Position numbers and translations under genes: made by a program. A stretch of DNA of 64,000 nucleotides from Pyronema omphalodes (Eukaryota; Ascomycota; Pezizomycetes; Pezizales; Pyronemataceae). Positions 1 to 11,984 of the stretch are shown here, one piece after another (the stretch's first letter is position 1; each line of letters starts with the position of its first letter). A model generated the notes under the pieces. That model did no database searches, was not told where the DNA came from, and saw only the letters and a program-made list of their open reading frames with translations. The stretch spans positions 124,001 to 188,000 of the forward strand of contig JAJJXM010000073.1 of NCBI GenBank assembly GCA_024516155.1. Reading direction: 5' to 3'.

Positions 1-2137
1 CCGAGCGGCAAAAATGTATCCAAGCCAAGCCCTGCCTAAGCCCGGTACCAGCAGCCAGCGGCCAGCCCTGTCCGGCCGGCAAGGACTCAGGAGTTTGTAT
101 GGTGGCGTATGGCATCATAGCCATAACCATAAAAGCCGGCGGATATATCTTGGATTCTTGGGATTCTTGGCAAGGAAAGTCATGTTGTTTCCGTGGAATG
201 CATAAAGATTAAGTCTGCAATGATAGAGGAATTTCCTATCCATATACCCAAGGTAGCTGGAAACCAAATACATCATCAATCTCCAGGATTTCAAAATGAT
301 ATAAAATGGAATGAAGTGTATAGATCCAAATTTCCAAGGCTTGTAGATACAGCATCTACGTAACGAAATGATCATAGATGAAATATGCTACATCTATAAA
401 ACCTCTGCGAATCTTAATATTATCCAGCAATCAACTCTTCGATGCGTAGGTCTTCTAACCATATCTTATATCCGCTATCTAAATCCCAACCTCAGTTTCA
501 GCCTCAATTGAACCTAAGTATCACTGTTATATGATACATCTTCATCACTATATTATCTAATCAAGCAATGATTTATCCAACTTTCAGAAATCCTCCTAGG
601 CTTTTTGATCCTTTATCTTCTTGCTTTATAAGTACAGTACTCAGGTACAATACAGTAGCCCTTTGAGAATTTTGAGGTATTACACAGAGATGGGATCTAA
701 TTCTTATCTAAGAATGTTTCTGATGTATGTTATCATCCATCTATCAAGTTATTGGTAGTAAACTGTACGGTACTTTATATAGCGTCTATAAGGCGCATGT
801 AAATGTCAGCAAAGCTGTTCGTCATGCCAGTATAAGCGAAAGATATGGCGCAGGGTGCTTACATGTAGAGATGTAAAGTTGACTGTCTGATTTATGTATA
901 CTCCACGTATGTATCCTATGATAGTTGGGCTACGTAGTTGTTAAAACAAAAAAAAGGGTAAAAAGTTTTACTCGCTTCAGTTCTGTTTGATCATAAAATC
1001 CATGAAAAAAAAATATATATTGCATCATTTCTGCTATGCCTTATTCTTCCTTACTTTGCTTTGTGTGGATTGGTGATTAGGCCTGTTGTTTCTTATATGA
1101 TATGTAATTGCATCAAATTGCGCCCAAAAATTCCCATCCCATGGATTCCGAAATTTCTTATGTATTTGTTGAAGCATTTTTTTTGGAGGCCCTCGGTTAC
1201 GGATTACTAATCACGGTGTTTTTCTGTAGCTGTTCCTATTCCTTTTCCTATTCTGTGACCGTGAACCCTAAACTGGACTTCCTAGATAACTGTGTGCTGT
1301 GTAACCGAAGCACTGAAGCCCGAAGCAAGATGTATGGACAGGTAGGTAGTAGGTACCGAACTCGTACAAAATTTCTGTCATCTGTATAGATAGAACTTGG
1401 AGCGTATGGATTGTGACTTAATCAATCAACTGGTGTTTTTTACTGTATTGTTTTTTTTCCGCCATGTGAAGTCAAAAACCAAATCACAGTACCATACAAC
1501 CATAAGATGTTATGCCAAGCCATACCATGCAATGCGGTACCGTGCGATACGATGCGATAAACAACCAACCAACGAACAAATAAACAACATGTCGACATCC
1601 TATTAACCCCCCTATATAACAAATCCCTATTTCATCCCATCCCCACTCTTACCCATAAACCAACCCTCTCCCTCCAAAAAACAAATCCGTATAGATATCC
1701 AACTCCCAAATTCCAATTCATGAAAATCCACACAAATCTATGACTATAAACATACACGTACACGAACGACTACATCCAGTAAATCATCTATCAAAAAGAA
1801 CAGCAAAAGCTAAATGCCGAATCCCCGGCCCTTTTTCCGGGTTTCCAGGATTCCTAGATCCTCAATCCTAGATCCTCAATCCCAGATCAGGAATCCCAGG
1901 AAATCTATCATCCCACCATATCATATCTAATCAGCAGGGATAATAGAAAGAGGCATAGAGGAGGTGGAAGCCGCCGATGGGCGGCATGCGAGGTAACCGT
2001 AGATACGATTTTGATTGGGTTTGGTTTGATCAGCACTCCGCTGCGCTGCGCTGCTGCGCTGCTTTTAGCGGATGATTATGCTGGGGATGCGGGATGGGAT
2101 GGGGGTGGTAGAGCGGCAAGGTACGATGGGGATCTTC

Positions 2138-2139
<2 letters not shown>

Positions 2140-2170
<31 letters not shown>
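2140..2170. repeat. Poly-T tract (31 T)
   Basis: An uninterrupted run of 31 T on the plus strand in non-coding DNA. It has no associated gene or target duplication that I can see. Confidence 0.9.
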
Positions 2171-2173
<3 letters not shown>

Positions 2174-4012
2174 TTGCGTTCCGGGGTTCTTTTTACTTCG
2201 AGAATTTTCGTTCCTTTAACCTTCGAGAAGTTTTTTTTTTATTATCGGTTATGAGTTCATTGGTTGTAAAAGATTCATCCGTACGCAGATGATTTTTTTA
2301 AAGTCATTTTCTGAATACGTAATAAGGCGTTTCATTTATTTATTTTAATTAAACTGTTCTCTTTCCAAATTATTAATTTTTATTTTATTTTGTTTAATTT
2401 TTTAAATTCCGCTCTTGTTCTTGTTCTTATTCCTGTTCTTGTTCTCGTTCCTGTTCCTGTATATATACACTGCACTGCATGACTGCATAAATTACATAGA
2501 AGCAAAGTAAAATTCACTCCAGTTTCTAGAAGCAGGCAGGTTTACGTATGTATGTATGTATGGCAGCTTTCTACCTACATACCTGCACTGTGCAGATGGT
2601 TACCATACATTACATTACATACCGTGCCGTACATACACCACAATCTGTAACGACTGTCACAGACGGATGTGATGTAGTATGTAGGTAATCAAAATTCTGT
2701 ACCACCACTATTTATCGTGCTTGAACGGTTTTGTTTTGCTTTATTATTTGTTTTTTTGAAATCACGCGGGTTGATCGGAATTTGGGATTTAGGATTTGGG
2801 AGGTTCTTGTATAGGTCGTTTGAATGAATTGAATGAATTGAGTGGATTGGAAAGGCTAATTAATGAGAACTTCTGGGAATGGGTGTTACACTATCATCAT
2901 CGTTAATCTGCTGCTCATTTTTCTTACTTTACTCACTTGTTTTGTTTACCCAGTTTACTAATTCTACTGACTTCAACTTTCTTTTCTAACTTCACTCATG
3001 TTGCTCACTTCACTCACGTTACAAACCTCTTCCCTTCCGTTCCCTTGGAACCTCACTGAGTTGACTTCCCTGAGCGAGCGGAGGGCTCTAATGGAAGGAA
3101 TTGCAGATTCCCTAGACACACTAAGCATAATTAGTGGGTGGCGCCCACACATGGAATTACAGGCAGACTACCATAGGCACACTAAGCATGTTTAGTGGGT
3201 GGCGTTCGCAGCTTGCTAGTGGGTACTGGGTAGTATCCGTCGACTCTTGTCAAAGGTTGGACTTTGTGATGGGGGGATGGTGAGGTGCTACCATACATAC
3301 CAATGGAACGGGAAGTTGGAGATTCTTTTTGGGAAAAAGTGTCACGATGGAGGAGTTATGTGGTGGTGGTGGTATGCCATAGTAGTGTTGCTGAAGTGGA
3401 GGCGGGAATTAAAATGTAATGAGTTGGGGGAATTTGAATAGGAAAATGAGAAGTCGAAGTAAAAGTAGAAATCTTGAATTCAGATCAAGGAAAAGGAGGA
3501 GTTGGAAGTGAAGGTGAGGATTGAAAAGTTAAAAATCAGAGAATGTAAATGTAAGAATTATTTAGTGTGTGAAGAATGAAAAATATCGTACAAAACTGGA
3601 TAAAGTCCCCTGACGAAATCCATAATTATAAAAGTAAACCTAAGGGCAAAAGAAATTCAAAATCAAATGACGATGACAGGAGAGGTAGGAGACTTGTCGC
3701 AAGCCAACAACGCCCTCGCCAGCCATCAAGCCAGCGGCGGTAGCAGAAGCAAGAGAAGCAATCGGCTTGCATTTGCAGAGAGACAGCACTCTTATTTTGC
3801 ACAGAATAAAGGGAAGAAACAGAATTGTATTTGCAGAGAAAAAAAAAAGAAAGAGAAACAGCAATATCGCTTTTCAGAGAAGCAAAAAAGAAGCAGAGCA
3901 GAAGCAACCAAAGCCAGAGCCAAAGCAGCAGCCACAGCCAAAGCAACAACCAGCAGCAGCAGCAGCAGTAGCTGCCAAAGCCGCAAGCAACCAAACCAGA
4001 CTACCGTCGCAA

Positions 4013-4034
4013 CCCCCCCCCCCCCCCCCCCCCC
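4013..4034. repeat. Poly-C tract (22 C)
   Basis: A run of 22 C in non-coding sequence. It is what gives the overlapping open frames their polyproline or polyglycine stretches. Confidence 0.9.
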
Positions 4035-5078
4035 AGCGCCCACATTTGTTCTCTCTGGCTTCCATCCCTCCCTTCCATTCACTCTTCCAACGCCCTTCGA
4101 TTTCCACGAGTCGATTACGCGAAATTCTTCTCTTCTCAAACAACCAAATTTCTTATTTCTCGTTTTCCCCAAGCCCCACCACTTGCCCCAAAACTACACT
4201 TTAAACTTAAACTGCCACCCGGACACAGACACAATCCAACTGAGTTGAGCGTCCGAGACTGGGAGAACAAACGCCCATCGCAGAGAAAGAGATCCAGGAA
4301 ACCCGTAGCAGGCATAACAGGCATAGCAGGCATTTGATTTGGGCATCCTTATTAAGTAGGTTCGGCAACCTGACACTAAAAGCTGGTAGCATGGTCTTGG
4401 CGTAATTCACTAAGGAATCCCGCAGTGTGCGGAGTGGTGAGTTTTGCGAAGTTTACGGAGTTGAATTTTGGCGAGAGAAAGAGCCGCATAGTAGCGTGAG
4501 ACAGCGCGAGCATCATGTGTCGCTGCAAACACTGTCGCTGCAAACCATAGTGTACGATGCTCTCGCTTTGTAGGGAGCTGGAATCGTCGCGATTGAGTTG
4601 CTACGTTATCATACTCTACAAGAGCAGCAGCAGCAATGTCGAGCTTTGATGAACGAGATGAGTCCGATACGCAGCAGGCAGACAGCATATGGTGACGATG
4701 TCGGTATCGCCCAGCGTTCTGAATGCTTTCTAGACCTCACTCCGACCTTATTCATACTTAATTGGTGTTGGTAGCGGTCCTCACGCATTAGAGTGCATAC
4801 ACTATACTTCTCTTGGTTCGCTCCTGAAAGTTTTGAAAAGTTTTAGGGCCAGGTGGGAACTCCTTAGTTTTAGCGTAAAAAACTTTTCAGACGGCGCTAG
4901 GGGGAGCTAATTATGCATACTAGAGACCAGAGGTGATAGCCTCCGAATGATAGCGCGTTGCCGAATCCCTCTATTCAATCAACCACACCCCCACATACTA
5001 TTACTACTACTATACTGCTACTACTGCTACTACCGTACACTGCCCGAGTCCACCGCATTGCTGTGTAGAGCCAATTCT

Positions 5079-5213
5079 CATTTCTCCCATTTCTCCCATT
5101 TCTCCCATTTTTCTCTCGCATTTTCCCATTTGCTTCCACCTATTCCACTTCTTCCACTTCTTCCACCTATTCCACCTATTCCACTTCTTCCACTTCTTCC
5201 ACCTATTCCTCTT
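5079..5213. repeat. 9-bp pyrimidine-rich tandem repeats
   Basis: Three copies of a unit like CATTTCTCC are followed, after a short gap, by about eight copies of variants of CTTCCACTT and CTATTCCAC. The 9-bp period keeps frames open and creates spurious Trp/Lys- or Ser/Pro-rich ORFs on both strands. The repeats lie upstream of the phosphodiesterase gene, in its likely promoter or leader. Confidence 0.8.
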
Positions 5214-5929
5214 ACTGCACACTTTTCCACTTCCGACTTGATTGCAGCTTGCAACTTATCCACATTTCACCCACACCCACCACAACCACCACCACCACCA
5301 CTACCACTACCCACTACCCACTACCACCACCCACCCCCAAACTTCCAAACTCCCGCTCCTTCGTACCACCGGGTCATTCCTCCTCCATTTTTGTTGTTGC
5401 TCCCCCAGTTTATCCTTACCTTACCTTACCTTACCTTTACAAACTACCTTGTCGACTTTACCTTCTTCTTCTACTTCTTCCTATTCTTGTTCTTCTACTT
5501 CATACGACTCTTTCTCTCTCACCGTCTCTTGGTCTCTCTTCTCCGACAACGACATTCCTTCCTTCGACCCGGCCCATTACTGCCCGTTGCAACTTTGTTC
5601 CACGAAATCCTTCGAGAATCCGCCCTCCGCCACAACCAGCGTCATTCAACAGAGTAATTAGTACCAACAATCCACTACTGCCACCCTCCTCCACCCACTC
5701 AAGGCGTTGCCCGCATTTCGCGTCCGATCCGTTCCTCGCTCTAGTGAAAGGCGCTGCCAGTACCCGTAATCACCCACCCCTCCTCGCCGTCCCGTCCAGT
5801 GAAGGAAGCAGACAAGCAACGCTTATTTCGCCCTTTGCCGCTCGTGCGCCGTAAATATTTATCACAGCGTCGCCATCAACGAGACTTTACCCCAGAGGTT
5901 CGAGGGCGTGCCGGCATATTATATCTCTG

Positions 5930-5944
5930 CCCCCCCCCCCCCCC
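5930..5944. repeat. Poly-C tract (15 C)
   Basis: A run of 15 C about 400 bp upstream of the phosphodiesterase start codon, in the likely leader or promoter. Confidence 0.85.
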
Positions 5945-6338
5945 TCCCCCACTCCAATCTCTTATTGGTCATTGAGAGTACCTTCACCAAATAACAGCCG
6001 TCGTTTCTATCCGTCTTCCGTCTGCTGCGTACCGATCCCGTCCCCGGAGTCGTCACTCGATCAGACCTCATGAACTCGAATTGAACATCCGTCCGATTCG
6101 TACACTATATTCAAGCTCGACAACAGCACTCGTCAATTAGCCTCGCTTTGTGAGGGCACATCAATTGGGGCTATAATATTTGGGACTACTGTCAGACGAC
6201 AGAAGGGGAATTCTATAAAGAGGTGGTGACGGGTATCCCTTCAACGAAAGGTGGCTGGGCTTGGGTTTTAAATCGCCGATACGACGCACATCAATTGTCG
6301 CATCCCGTCTTCGAGAAACTTCCGACATCGAACTAGCA

Positions 6339-8928
6339 ATGGATCCATCGGCATTCCACGTAGTCTACATCGACCGACGGGCGAAGCGCGACAGAGTTGA
6401 GACACGGAGCGACAACACAATAAGTAATGGGGTACATGAAGAGGAGGAGCATTGGAATGTGCAACAAAACGTAAACGTCCTACTCAGGTCGTTTTCTTCT
6501 GGTATGTTTAATGCATGCATCTGCGCAACTCAATCGGGGGCAAACACTAATTGTATCTTCAAGTCTCGATATGTTCATCAGCACAATCATGTGTATCTAT
6601 CCTTTCCGAAGTCAACTCAAGCGATCTCAACCCAATACTACTATTACTAGATGTTCCAGTACAACCGCATCCCGAGGAGGACAACAGCAGCTCCGATGGA
6701 CGTCACGACTCTGGAATTGCCGCTAGCCCGGCTGATATCATTGGATTACCACTGTTGAAGTTCATCACCGCGGAGATTGAGAACACACGGTTGTCGAATT
6801 TAATAGTACCGGTGGCACTATTAACGAATGACGAACAATCGAACGAGGAGGCATCGGAGGAGCTACCAACCAGGAGCTCGAGGGGGACAAGAGATATGCA
6901 GTGTATCGACAATGGAGCTTGGGATGTTATGAAGTGCCCACTGTCCACCGAGTGTGCCAAGGCATTGCGCCTCCATTGTTACCGAGCAAAGAGGACGGTT
7001 TACAAAACGCGAAAGCGTTCATGGGTGGGTGTTGACGAAGCGAAGAATGACAATTACTCGTATTTACGGGAAAAGATGTAAGTGCAACCGATGTTGCATT
7101 GACTTGGATTACAGCTTCTGACATCATCTGCAGGGTACGCGAACTTATGACCGAAATATGTAGTCCTGCAAAGAGGGTAAAGGTCTCGACACCGACAGCA
7201 GGGTAGGATATTCCGCGCCGCTTTGTCGGTTCCTTTACTTATTAAGCGTGCGCAGACGAATCAGAGTACCAAAAAACCGAGCAGAAGTTGCAAGGCGAGC
7301 TGTAGGAGGGTGGGACTTCTCGGCCCATGATTTCTCGGACGACGAGCTTGTATTTTGCGCGCAGACAATGTTCGAACACGCCTTTACGATGCCTGAGGTC
7401 GCAGACTATGTGATTTCTTCGGGTATGTGAAATTCTGGGTCCTTGTGTGGGGGTTCATTCTAAACAAAATAGACCGCCTTGTGGACTTCCTAATGGCATG
7501 TCGAAGCTCATACAACGACCAAGTACCTTATCACAATTTTCGACATGTCGTGGATGTACTGCAGGCAATATTTTACTTCATGTTATCTCTTGGGGTTTTA
7601 CCGGCGTACGGCGGCGTCGACAACACATCTCAGCATCCCGATTCGCTCTCGCACATCATTACTCCGCTGGACGCACTAACGTTATTGATCGTTGCAATCG
7701 GTCACGATGTGGGGCATCCCGGTGTGAATAATGCATTCCTCGTTACTTTGAAGGCTCCGCTGGCCCAATTGTACAATGACAAATCAGTATTAGAGTCATT
7801 CCATTGTGCTGCCTTTTCACAGGTTCTTCTCAACCACTGGCCGAAAACGACAGCAGTGAGAAAGATGATGATTGATATGATTCTAGCAACAGACATGGGT
7901 CTTCATTTTGACTTTATGGGCAAGCTTGACAAGTTGCAGAGAAAGTACGCGAAGGATGGTGGATTCGATACGTGGGACGACAAAGCGATTACAGACTACA
8001 GGACATTGTTGTGCGCACTGCTTATTAAGTGTGCTGACATCAGCAACGTGGTATGTGCATATGTGCGGTGCCTGAAAAAACGTGGGCTAACATATTCTAG
8101 GCTCGGAAACACGAATGCTCCGCGCAGTGGGCTAGAATTTTGATCGACGAGTTTGCACGGCAGGCAAATATGGAATCTGATTTGGGTATACCTTCTTCGT
8201 TGGTTGCACCTCCAGTTACTGGTTCTGTTATTGCACTTGCAAAGTCTCAAGTTGGTTTCATGAATCTATTTGCGATACCCCTGTTTGAGAACTTGAGCAA
8301 AGTTCTTCCTGAAATGTCGTTCAGCGTCACGGAGTTGGTTGCAAACAAGGAATCCTGGAGTGAAAAGATTCAGTTGTATTCTGAACCACCTAAGGAATCT
8401 GTTGGAGGGCAGCAACGTCCGATTCAATCTTCACATTCAACCATGACGCAGACCGACCAGCGCGGAAAACAAGTCCTTGGTACGGTTATGATGGACTCGG
8501 ATATGCCCCGTTCAGATGCGAATACATCGACAGGCATGAGTTCACCGAAATCCGACAGATCGCGTCCTGGCACCTACCAGCGCGCACAATCTGCTAATGG
8601 TAACGCGACTGCTGTAACTGTGGTTGTCACCCATCCAAAAAAGTCAACATCACGAACTAACGGTTTGGCGCCGGGTTCTGAGAAGAGACCGACTTATCAG
8701 CACTCGACTGAACACCTGCGAGCAGGCGCTCCCGAGGCCTCCGATGCTCCAGGGCGACCTAGATCGTCGCCCCCAGACTTGGGTGACTGCAGTGATCATT
8801 CGTGTTCGAAAGGATGTTGCAATGCTACTGCCGTTGTAACAGGAGGCGCGATGGAGCGAAGGTCATCAAGGTTTTTCAAGAAGGTTAAGATTTGGAAGGG
8901 CTGGCGGAAGGAACCTAATGATGGGTGA
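6339..8928 (+). CDS. PDE2: High-affinity 3',5'-cyclic-nucleotide phosphodiesterase (class I, PDE2/PdeH type)
   Basis: Hydrolyses cAMP to 5'-AMP and so lowers PKA signalling. Exons: 6339-6501, 6564-7077, 7134-7202, 7256-7422, 7473-8050, 8101-8928; 772 aa to the first stop. The N-terminal part (residues about 1-100), with a VSICSSAQSC-type segment, resembles the N-terminal region of other filamentous-fungal PDEs as I remember them; that match chose the acceptor at 6563. The catalytic domain starts near residue 305: HNFRH (about 325-330), HDVGHPGVNNAF near residue 380, which fits the class I signature H-D-x2-H, and the metal-site Asp in KCADISN near residue 493. A Ser/Thr/Pro-rich tail (about 560-772) ends in a basic segment. 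Introns are 50-62 nt. The start ATG begins MDPSAF. The odd feature is the end: the stop is TGA followed by CTA and the frame stays open to 9231 (separate entry). Family assignment is firm; the exact paralogue name is inferred. Confidence 0.93.
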
Positions 8929-8931
8929 CTA
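8926..8931 (+). promoter_or_regulatory. UGA-CUA stop-codon readthrough context
   Basis: The phosphodiesterase frame reaches TGA at 8926-8928, directly followed by CTA at 8929-8931. UGA CUA is the established high-efficiency readthrough context, described for fungal glycolytic enzymes with hidden peroxisomal extensions and for several mammalian genes. No intron explains the stop: the nearest GT (8925-8926) has no AG downstream that would both remove the TGA and keep this frame. Confidence 0.7.
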
Positions 8932-9231
8932 TATGGTCGGTGCGATGATGCGAATGGAGGAGTTGGTCATATCGATCCCAACAACAATCATCATAAACGC
9001 GAATGCAACTGTGGCGGGAAACCGGTACAGGCTGCTGCTGTCGCTGCTGCAATAAGAAAAAATTCAATTGTTGAAGAGTTCGTCCTGACCAATGATTCTG
9101 CAAGTCAGGCGACTCCTATTGGTCAGTCTCATACTACAAATCAACAACAGTCGGATGTTGCTGCAGCTACTGTGACGGCTATGGCAAGGCTACGTCGGAT
9201 TAAAAAGACGAAAAGTTTTCATTGTTTTTAG
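8929..9231 (+). CDS. Possible readthrough extension of the phosphodiesterase (100 codons)
   Basis: In exactly the frame of the preceding gene, 100 sense codons follow the TGA before a TAG at 9229-9231. The predicted extension is rich in Ala, Asn, Gln and His, contains a short Cys motif (ECNCGG), and ends in a basic stretch (RLRRIKKTK) followed by SFHCF. Its composition resembles the tail before the stop, and none of the other frames is open across the whole stretch. Readthrough would give a protein of about 873 aa. The last three residues are not a peroxisomal PTS1. The function is unknown; a change in localisation or partner binding is a guess. Alternatives are a recent nonsense mutation in this strain or a sequencing error. 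Confidence 0.6.
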   Translation, partial: LYGRCDDANGGVGHIDPNNNHHKRECNCGGKPVQAAAVAAAIRKNSIVEEFVLTNDSASQATPIGQSHTTNQQQSDVAAATVTAMARLRRIKKTKSFHCF

Positions 9232-10200
9232 ATGTTCTGGGTGTTTTTTTACAGTTCTTTTTTCCCAACCTTCAACGTTCGTGCCACGCTCGGCTTTCTT
9301 TTTTCTTTCGTTTTCACTTCCGCTACAAGTTTTTCTTTGTCGCTTTCCAACAACTTCGGGTTTTTTTTATGTTTTTTTTGTTTGACTTTATTGAGCATTA
9401 TGGGGTTCTTTTTTTTACTTTGATTTCTTCTGACTTCTTTTTTTTTTTGCTATCTTGTTCTTACAGACACTTGCGAGAGTTTTTCTTTTTCCTTTTTTCT
9501 ACACCCTTTGATTTCAAATATGGTGCGGTTTCAACGGTTTTATGGCGTTTGCGGGGACCGGTGTAAAGCGGTTTTTTCCACATATAACTCCTCTTACTTC
9601 TGACAATGGTTCGATTTTACTCTTTACTTTTACCTTTCTATGGATGGTGTTTCTTACTGTTGGTTTTTTTGTGGGATGGATGGGGAAAGAGTTGGTTGGA
9701 TGCCTGGGACTGGACGCTCTTTTTCACATTCCCCAAAGACTTGAAACTATATTTTTTACTTTTCATAAAGCTTCTTATCGGTCGGGAACTGAAATTGAGG
9801 ATCGTTGGGGGGTTGAAAGAGCTTGGAGACTTCTTAGGTTCGGAATTGTGGGGTGGATTATCAAGGATAGTCCCGAGAGTGGGTTGTGTGAGTGAGTGGA
9901 TTGTACAGTAGATTGCAAGTATCTTTGCATATTCTATGGTGGGGTTTCTTTTTCACTTCTCTTTCTTCTACTTCATTTTTAACATTTTCAGTTCTGTTTG
10001 GCTCCTCAATTACTTCTTTGTTTCACTATTTTTTTCCTTTTCATCATTTTTTCAAAGGGTTTTCAATGGGGTTCTTTTTTTTCTTCTTTTTTTTTTTTCA
10101 GATTTACTACCACGGGTTAGGGATAGGGGATGATAGATTGGCTATGGGTTACTTGTTACTTTTTTTCACTATCTACTGCGATTTGAACTTTGCGATTTTG

Positions 10201-10201
<1 letters not shown>

Positions 10202-10234
<33 letters not shown>
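10202..10234. repeat. Poly-T tract (33 T)
   Basis: An uninterrupted run of 33 T inside a kilobase of T-rich plus-strand sequence downstream of the phosphodiesterase gene. Confidence 0.9.
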
Positions 10235-10341
10235 CAGATTACTTACTGAGAGACAAATGATTGGGGAAGATATATTGTGGGATACGATGGGAATATAGTG
10301 TTCTGATCTTTTATTCTGTGTCATAGTGCCGTGATTCTGGG

Positions 10342-10386
10342 TTGCAGAAGTTGCAGAAGTTGCAGAAGTTGCAGAAGTTGCAGAAG
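10342..10386. repeat. 9-bp tandem repeat, five copies of TTGCAGAAG
   Basis: Five perfect head-to-tail copies of TTGCAGAAG in non-coding DNA. Confidence 0.95.
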
Positions 10387-11136
10387 TTTTTCTGTGATTT
10401 GAGATTTGAGATTTGAGATTTTGTTTTTATGCGGGAAGTGGAGGGTTGAGTGAGGGTGGGGTGGAGAGAAGAAGGAGAGAGATTGATTCGGGGGTTTCGA
10501 TGCTTGCTTCTTTACTTGCTTGTTTTACTTACGCTTGATGCGGCCTGCGGGTGGTTGGCTTACTTTCGACCGGCCCACTGGATAGGCTTGTTTTGTTACT
10601 ATCATCATCATTATCATACTATTTGAAAAAGCTAGATAAAAAACATTGACTATTCGAAATATATATATATATAAATTTGTTTGCTTTGTATTTTATTTAC
10701 GTTTCCCTCGTTTTGGAGTTATCGATATCGAGTACTCCGAGTGATATTATACTGGCAAGCTCCTGCCAATGAGTTGTATCCATGGGTCATCACTCGGATA
10801 GACAATCGCATTCTTTCACCCTGATGCGCGCTTGGTGGTGATGGTAGGTTATACTTGTATAGACAGCCATACTGGGGAGTGGAAATTAAGACACATCCGA
10901 TCTGCTTATTAAAGATCCGCTTTGGTGAATTTTTTTATTTTCCCAAGACAAAATTTATTGGGACTTGGAAAATGTAAGAATAATGATCGGTGCTATGATA
11001 ATAGTGGAGATTTTGGCATCTTTGAAACTATAATCATTACAACTTCAATTTGAGCAAGAATGATGGGTATAGTTATAAATGTTGCTAGGATGTTGTTTAT
11101 CTGTTGTAGAAGAAATATTGTTGTTTTGAATTATCC

Positions 11137-11154
11137 GGGGGGGGGGGGGGGGGG
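11137..11154. repeat. Poly-G tract (18 G)
   Basis: A run of 18 G in non-coding DNA. Confidence 0.9.
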
Positions 11155-11861
11155 ATGAAATACGGTTGTGGCTTGGAGATAGTGCTGGTAAGGTAGTATA
11201 ACTTATTGAGCTATGCTACCCAACCCTTAAACTCTCTAGAGCCTCCTGTCCCACGTCTCCATCAGAAAATACCCCTCTCCTATGATCTGTGGTTAAACTT
11301 CCAAGTTCTAACTTCATCGCAACCCGAAGTAAAACCCGGATTAGCTTAAAACCCGTGGATATCGTGGACATCGTGGATCTGAGGGCTATGACTACCTAGC
11401 TACAGGCCCCGATTGGGAGTATCCTATATATGCATAGTACAAGTAATGTTGAAAGTCGCCTAGAGCTCTGGTATCTTAGCTGCACTTAAGGCTCAGCCGC
11501 TCAAGTTACTTGCACATGACTCATGAGCACAATTAGGGTTGATGTGACTGATACACCATACATGGAAGTTGAGTTTCTACATTGGATATATCTCTTTTTG
11601 TGGAACGCGTAGACTTGGATCATTACCGCATTCAATCAATTGTGTTCTTCACCTACATTTCACTTTTCTTCTCCCTTTTTCGTTCGAGAAGTAATTCCTA
11701 CCTAGGGACTATAGCGGATTTTGTAAAGTTCTAAGCTTAAAATATAGACAATGTGGGCTCATCGATGAAAGAAAAGGGACCCCCCCCCAGGATTATTACA
11801 AATAGAAATATTTAACATGCATTTATTGCTAATTCCTTGCTACCCATGGTTCTAAGCGTGC

Positions 11862-11984
11862 TGGATGTATTGGATGTATTGGATGTATTGGATGTATTGG
11901 ATGTATTGGATGTATTGGATGTATTGGATGTATTGGATGTATTGGATGTATTGGATGTATTGGATGTATTGGATGTATTGGATG
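11862..11984. repeat. 9-bp minisatellite, 13.7 perfect copies of TGGATGTAT
   Basis: Thirteen full perfect copies of TGGATGTAT plus six more bases. Because the unit is a multiple of three without stops, several frames on both strands are open and give repetitive three-residue peptides; these are artefacts. Perfect identity points to an active, length-variable locus. Confidence 0.97.

Larger units (their letters stand above)
1..6338. other. Non-coding region and long pyrimidine-rich leader of the phosphodiesterase gene
   Basis: I see no convincing gene here. Open frames at 3667-4248, 4410-4688 and 4947-5854 are low-complexity (Ser, Pro, Lys/Glu or Leu runs) and disagree between frames. The region holds homopolymers (T31 at 2140-2170, C22 at 4013-4034, C15 at 5930-5944) and short repeats such as the GCTGC-type run near 2040 and the CAG-type run near 3950. 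From about 4980 to 6000 the plus strand is strongly C/T-rich, a common property of fungal promoters and 5' leaders, so part of it probably belongs to the transcript of the gene starting at 6339. The exact transcription start cannot be placed from sequence. Confidence 0.55.

Noticed and set aside
3667..4248. 193-codon open frame with Ser, Lys and Pro runs
   Set aside because: It rests on a poly-C tract and CAG-like repeats, and several overlapping frames on both strands are equally open; no domain or conserved segment.
4947..5854. Overlapping Pro/His/Leu-rich frames of 139-236 codons
   Set aside because: Products of the C/T-rich repeats in the leader of the phosphodiesterase; three mutually exclusive frames look alike.
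8929..9231. Peroxisomal targeting signal in the readthrough extension
   Set aside because: The last residues are HCF, which is not a PTS1 tripeptide, so the known peroxisomal readthrough model does not apply directly.
11862..11984. CRISPR-like array
   Set aside because: Repeats are contiguous without spacers and the genome is eukaryotic.
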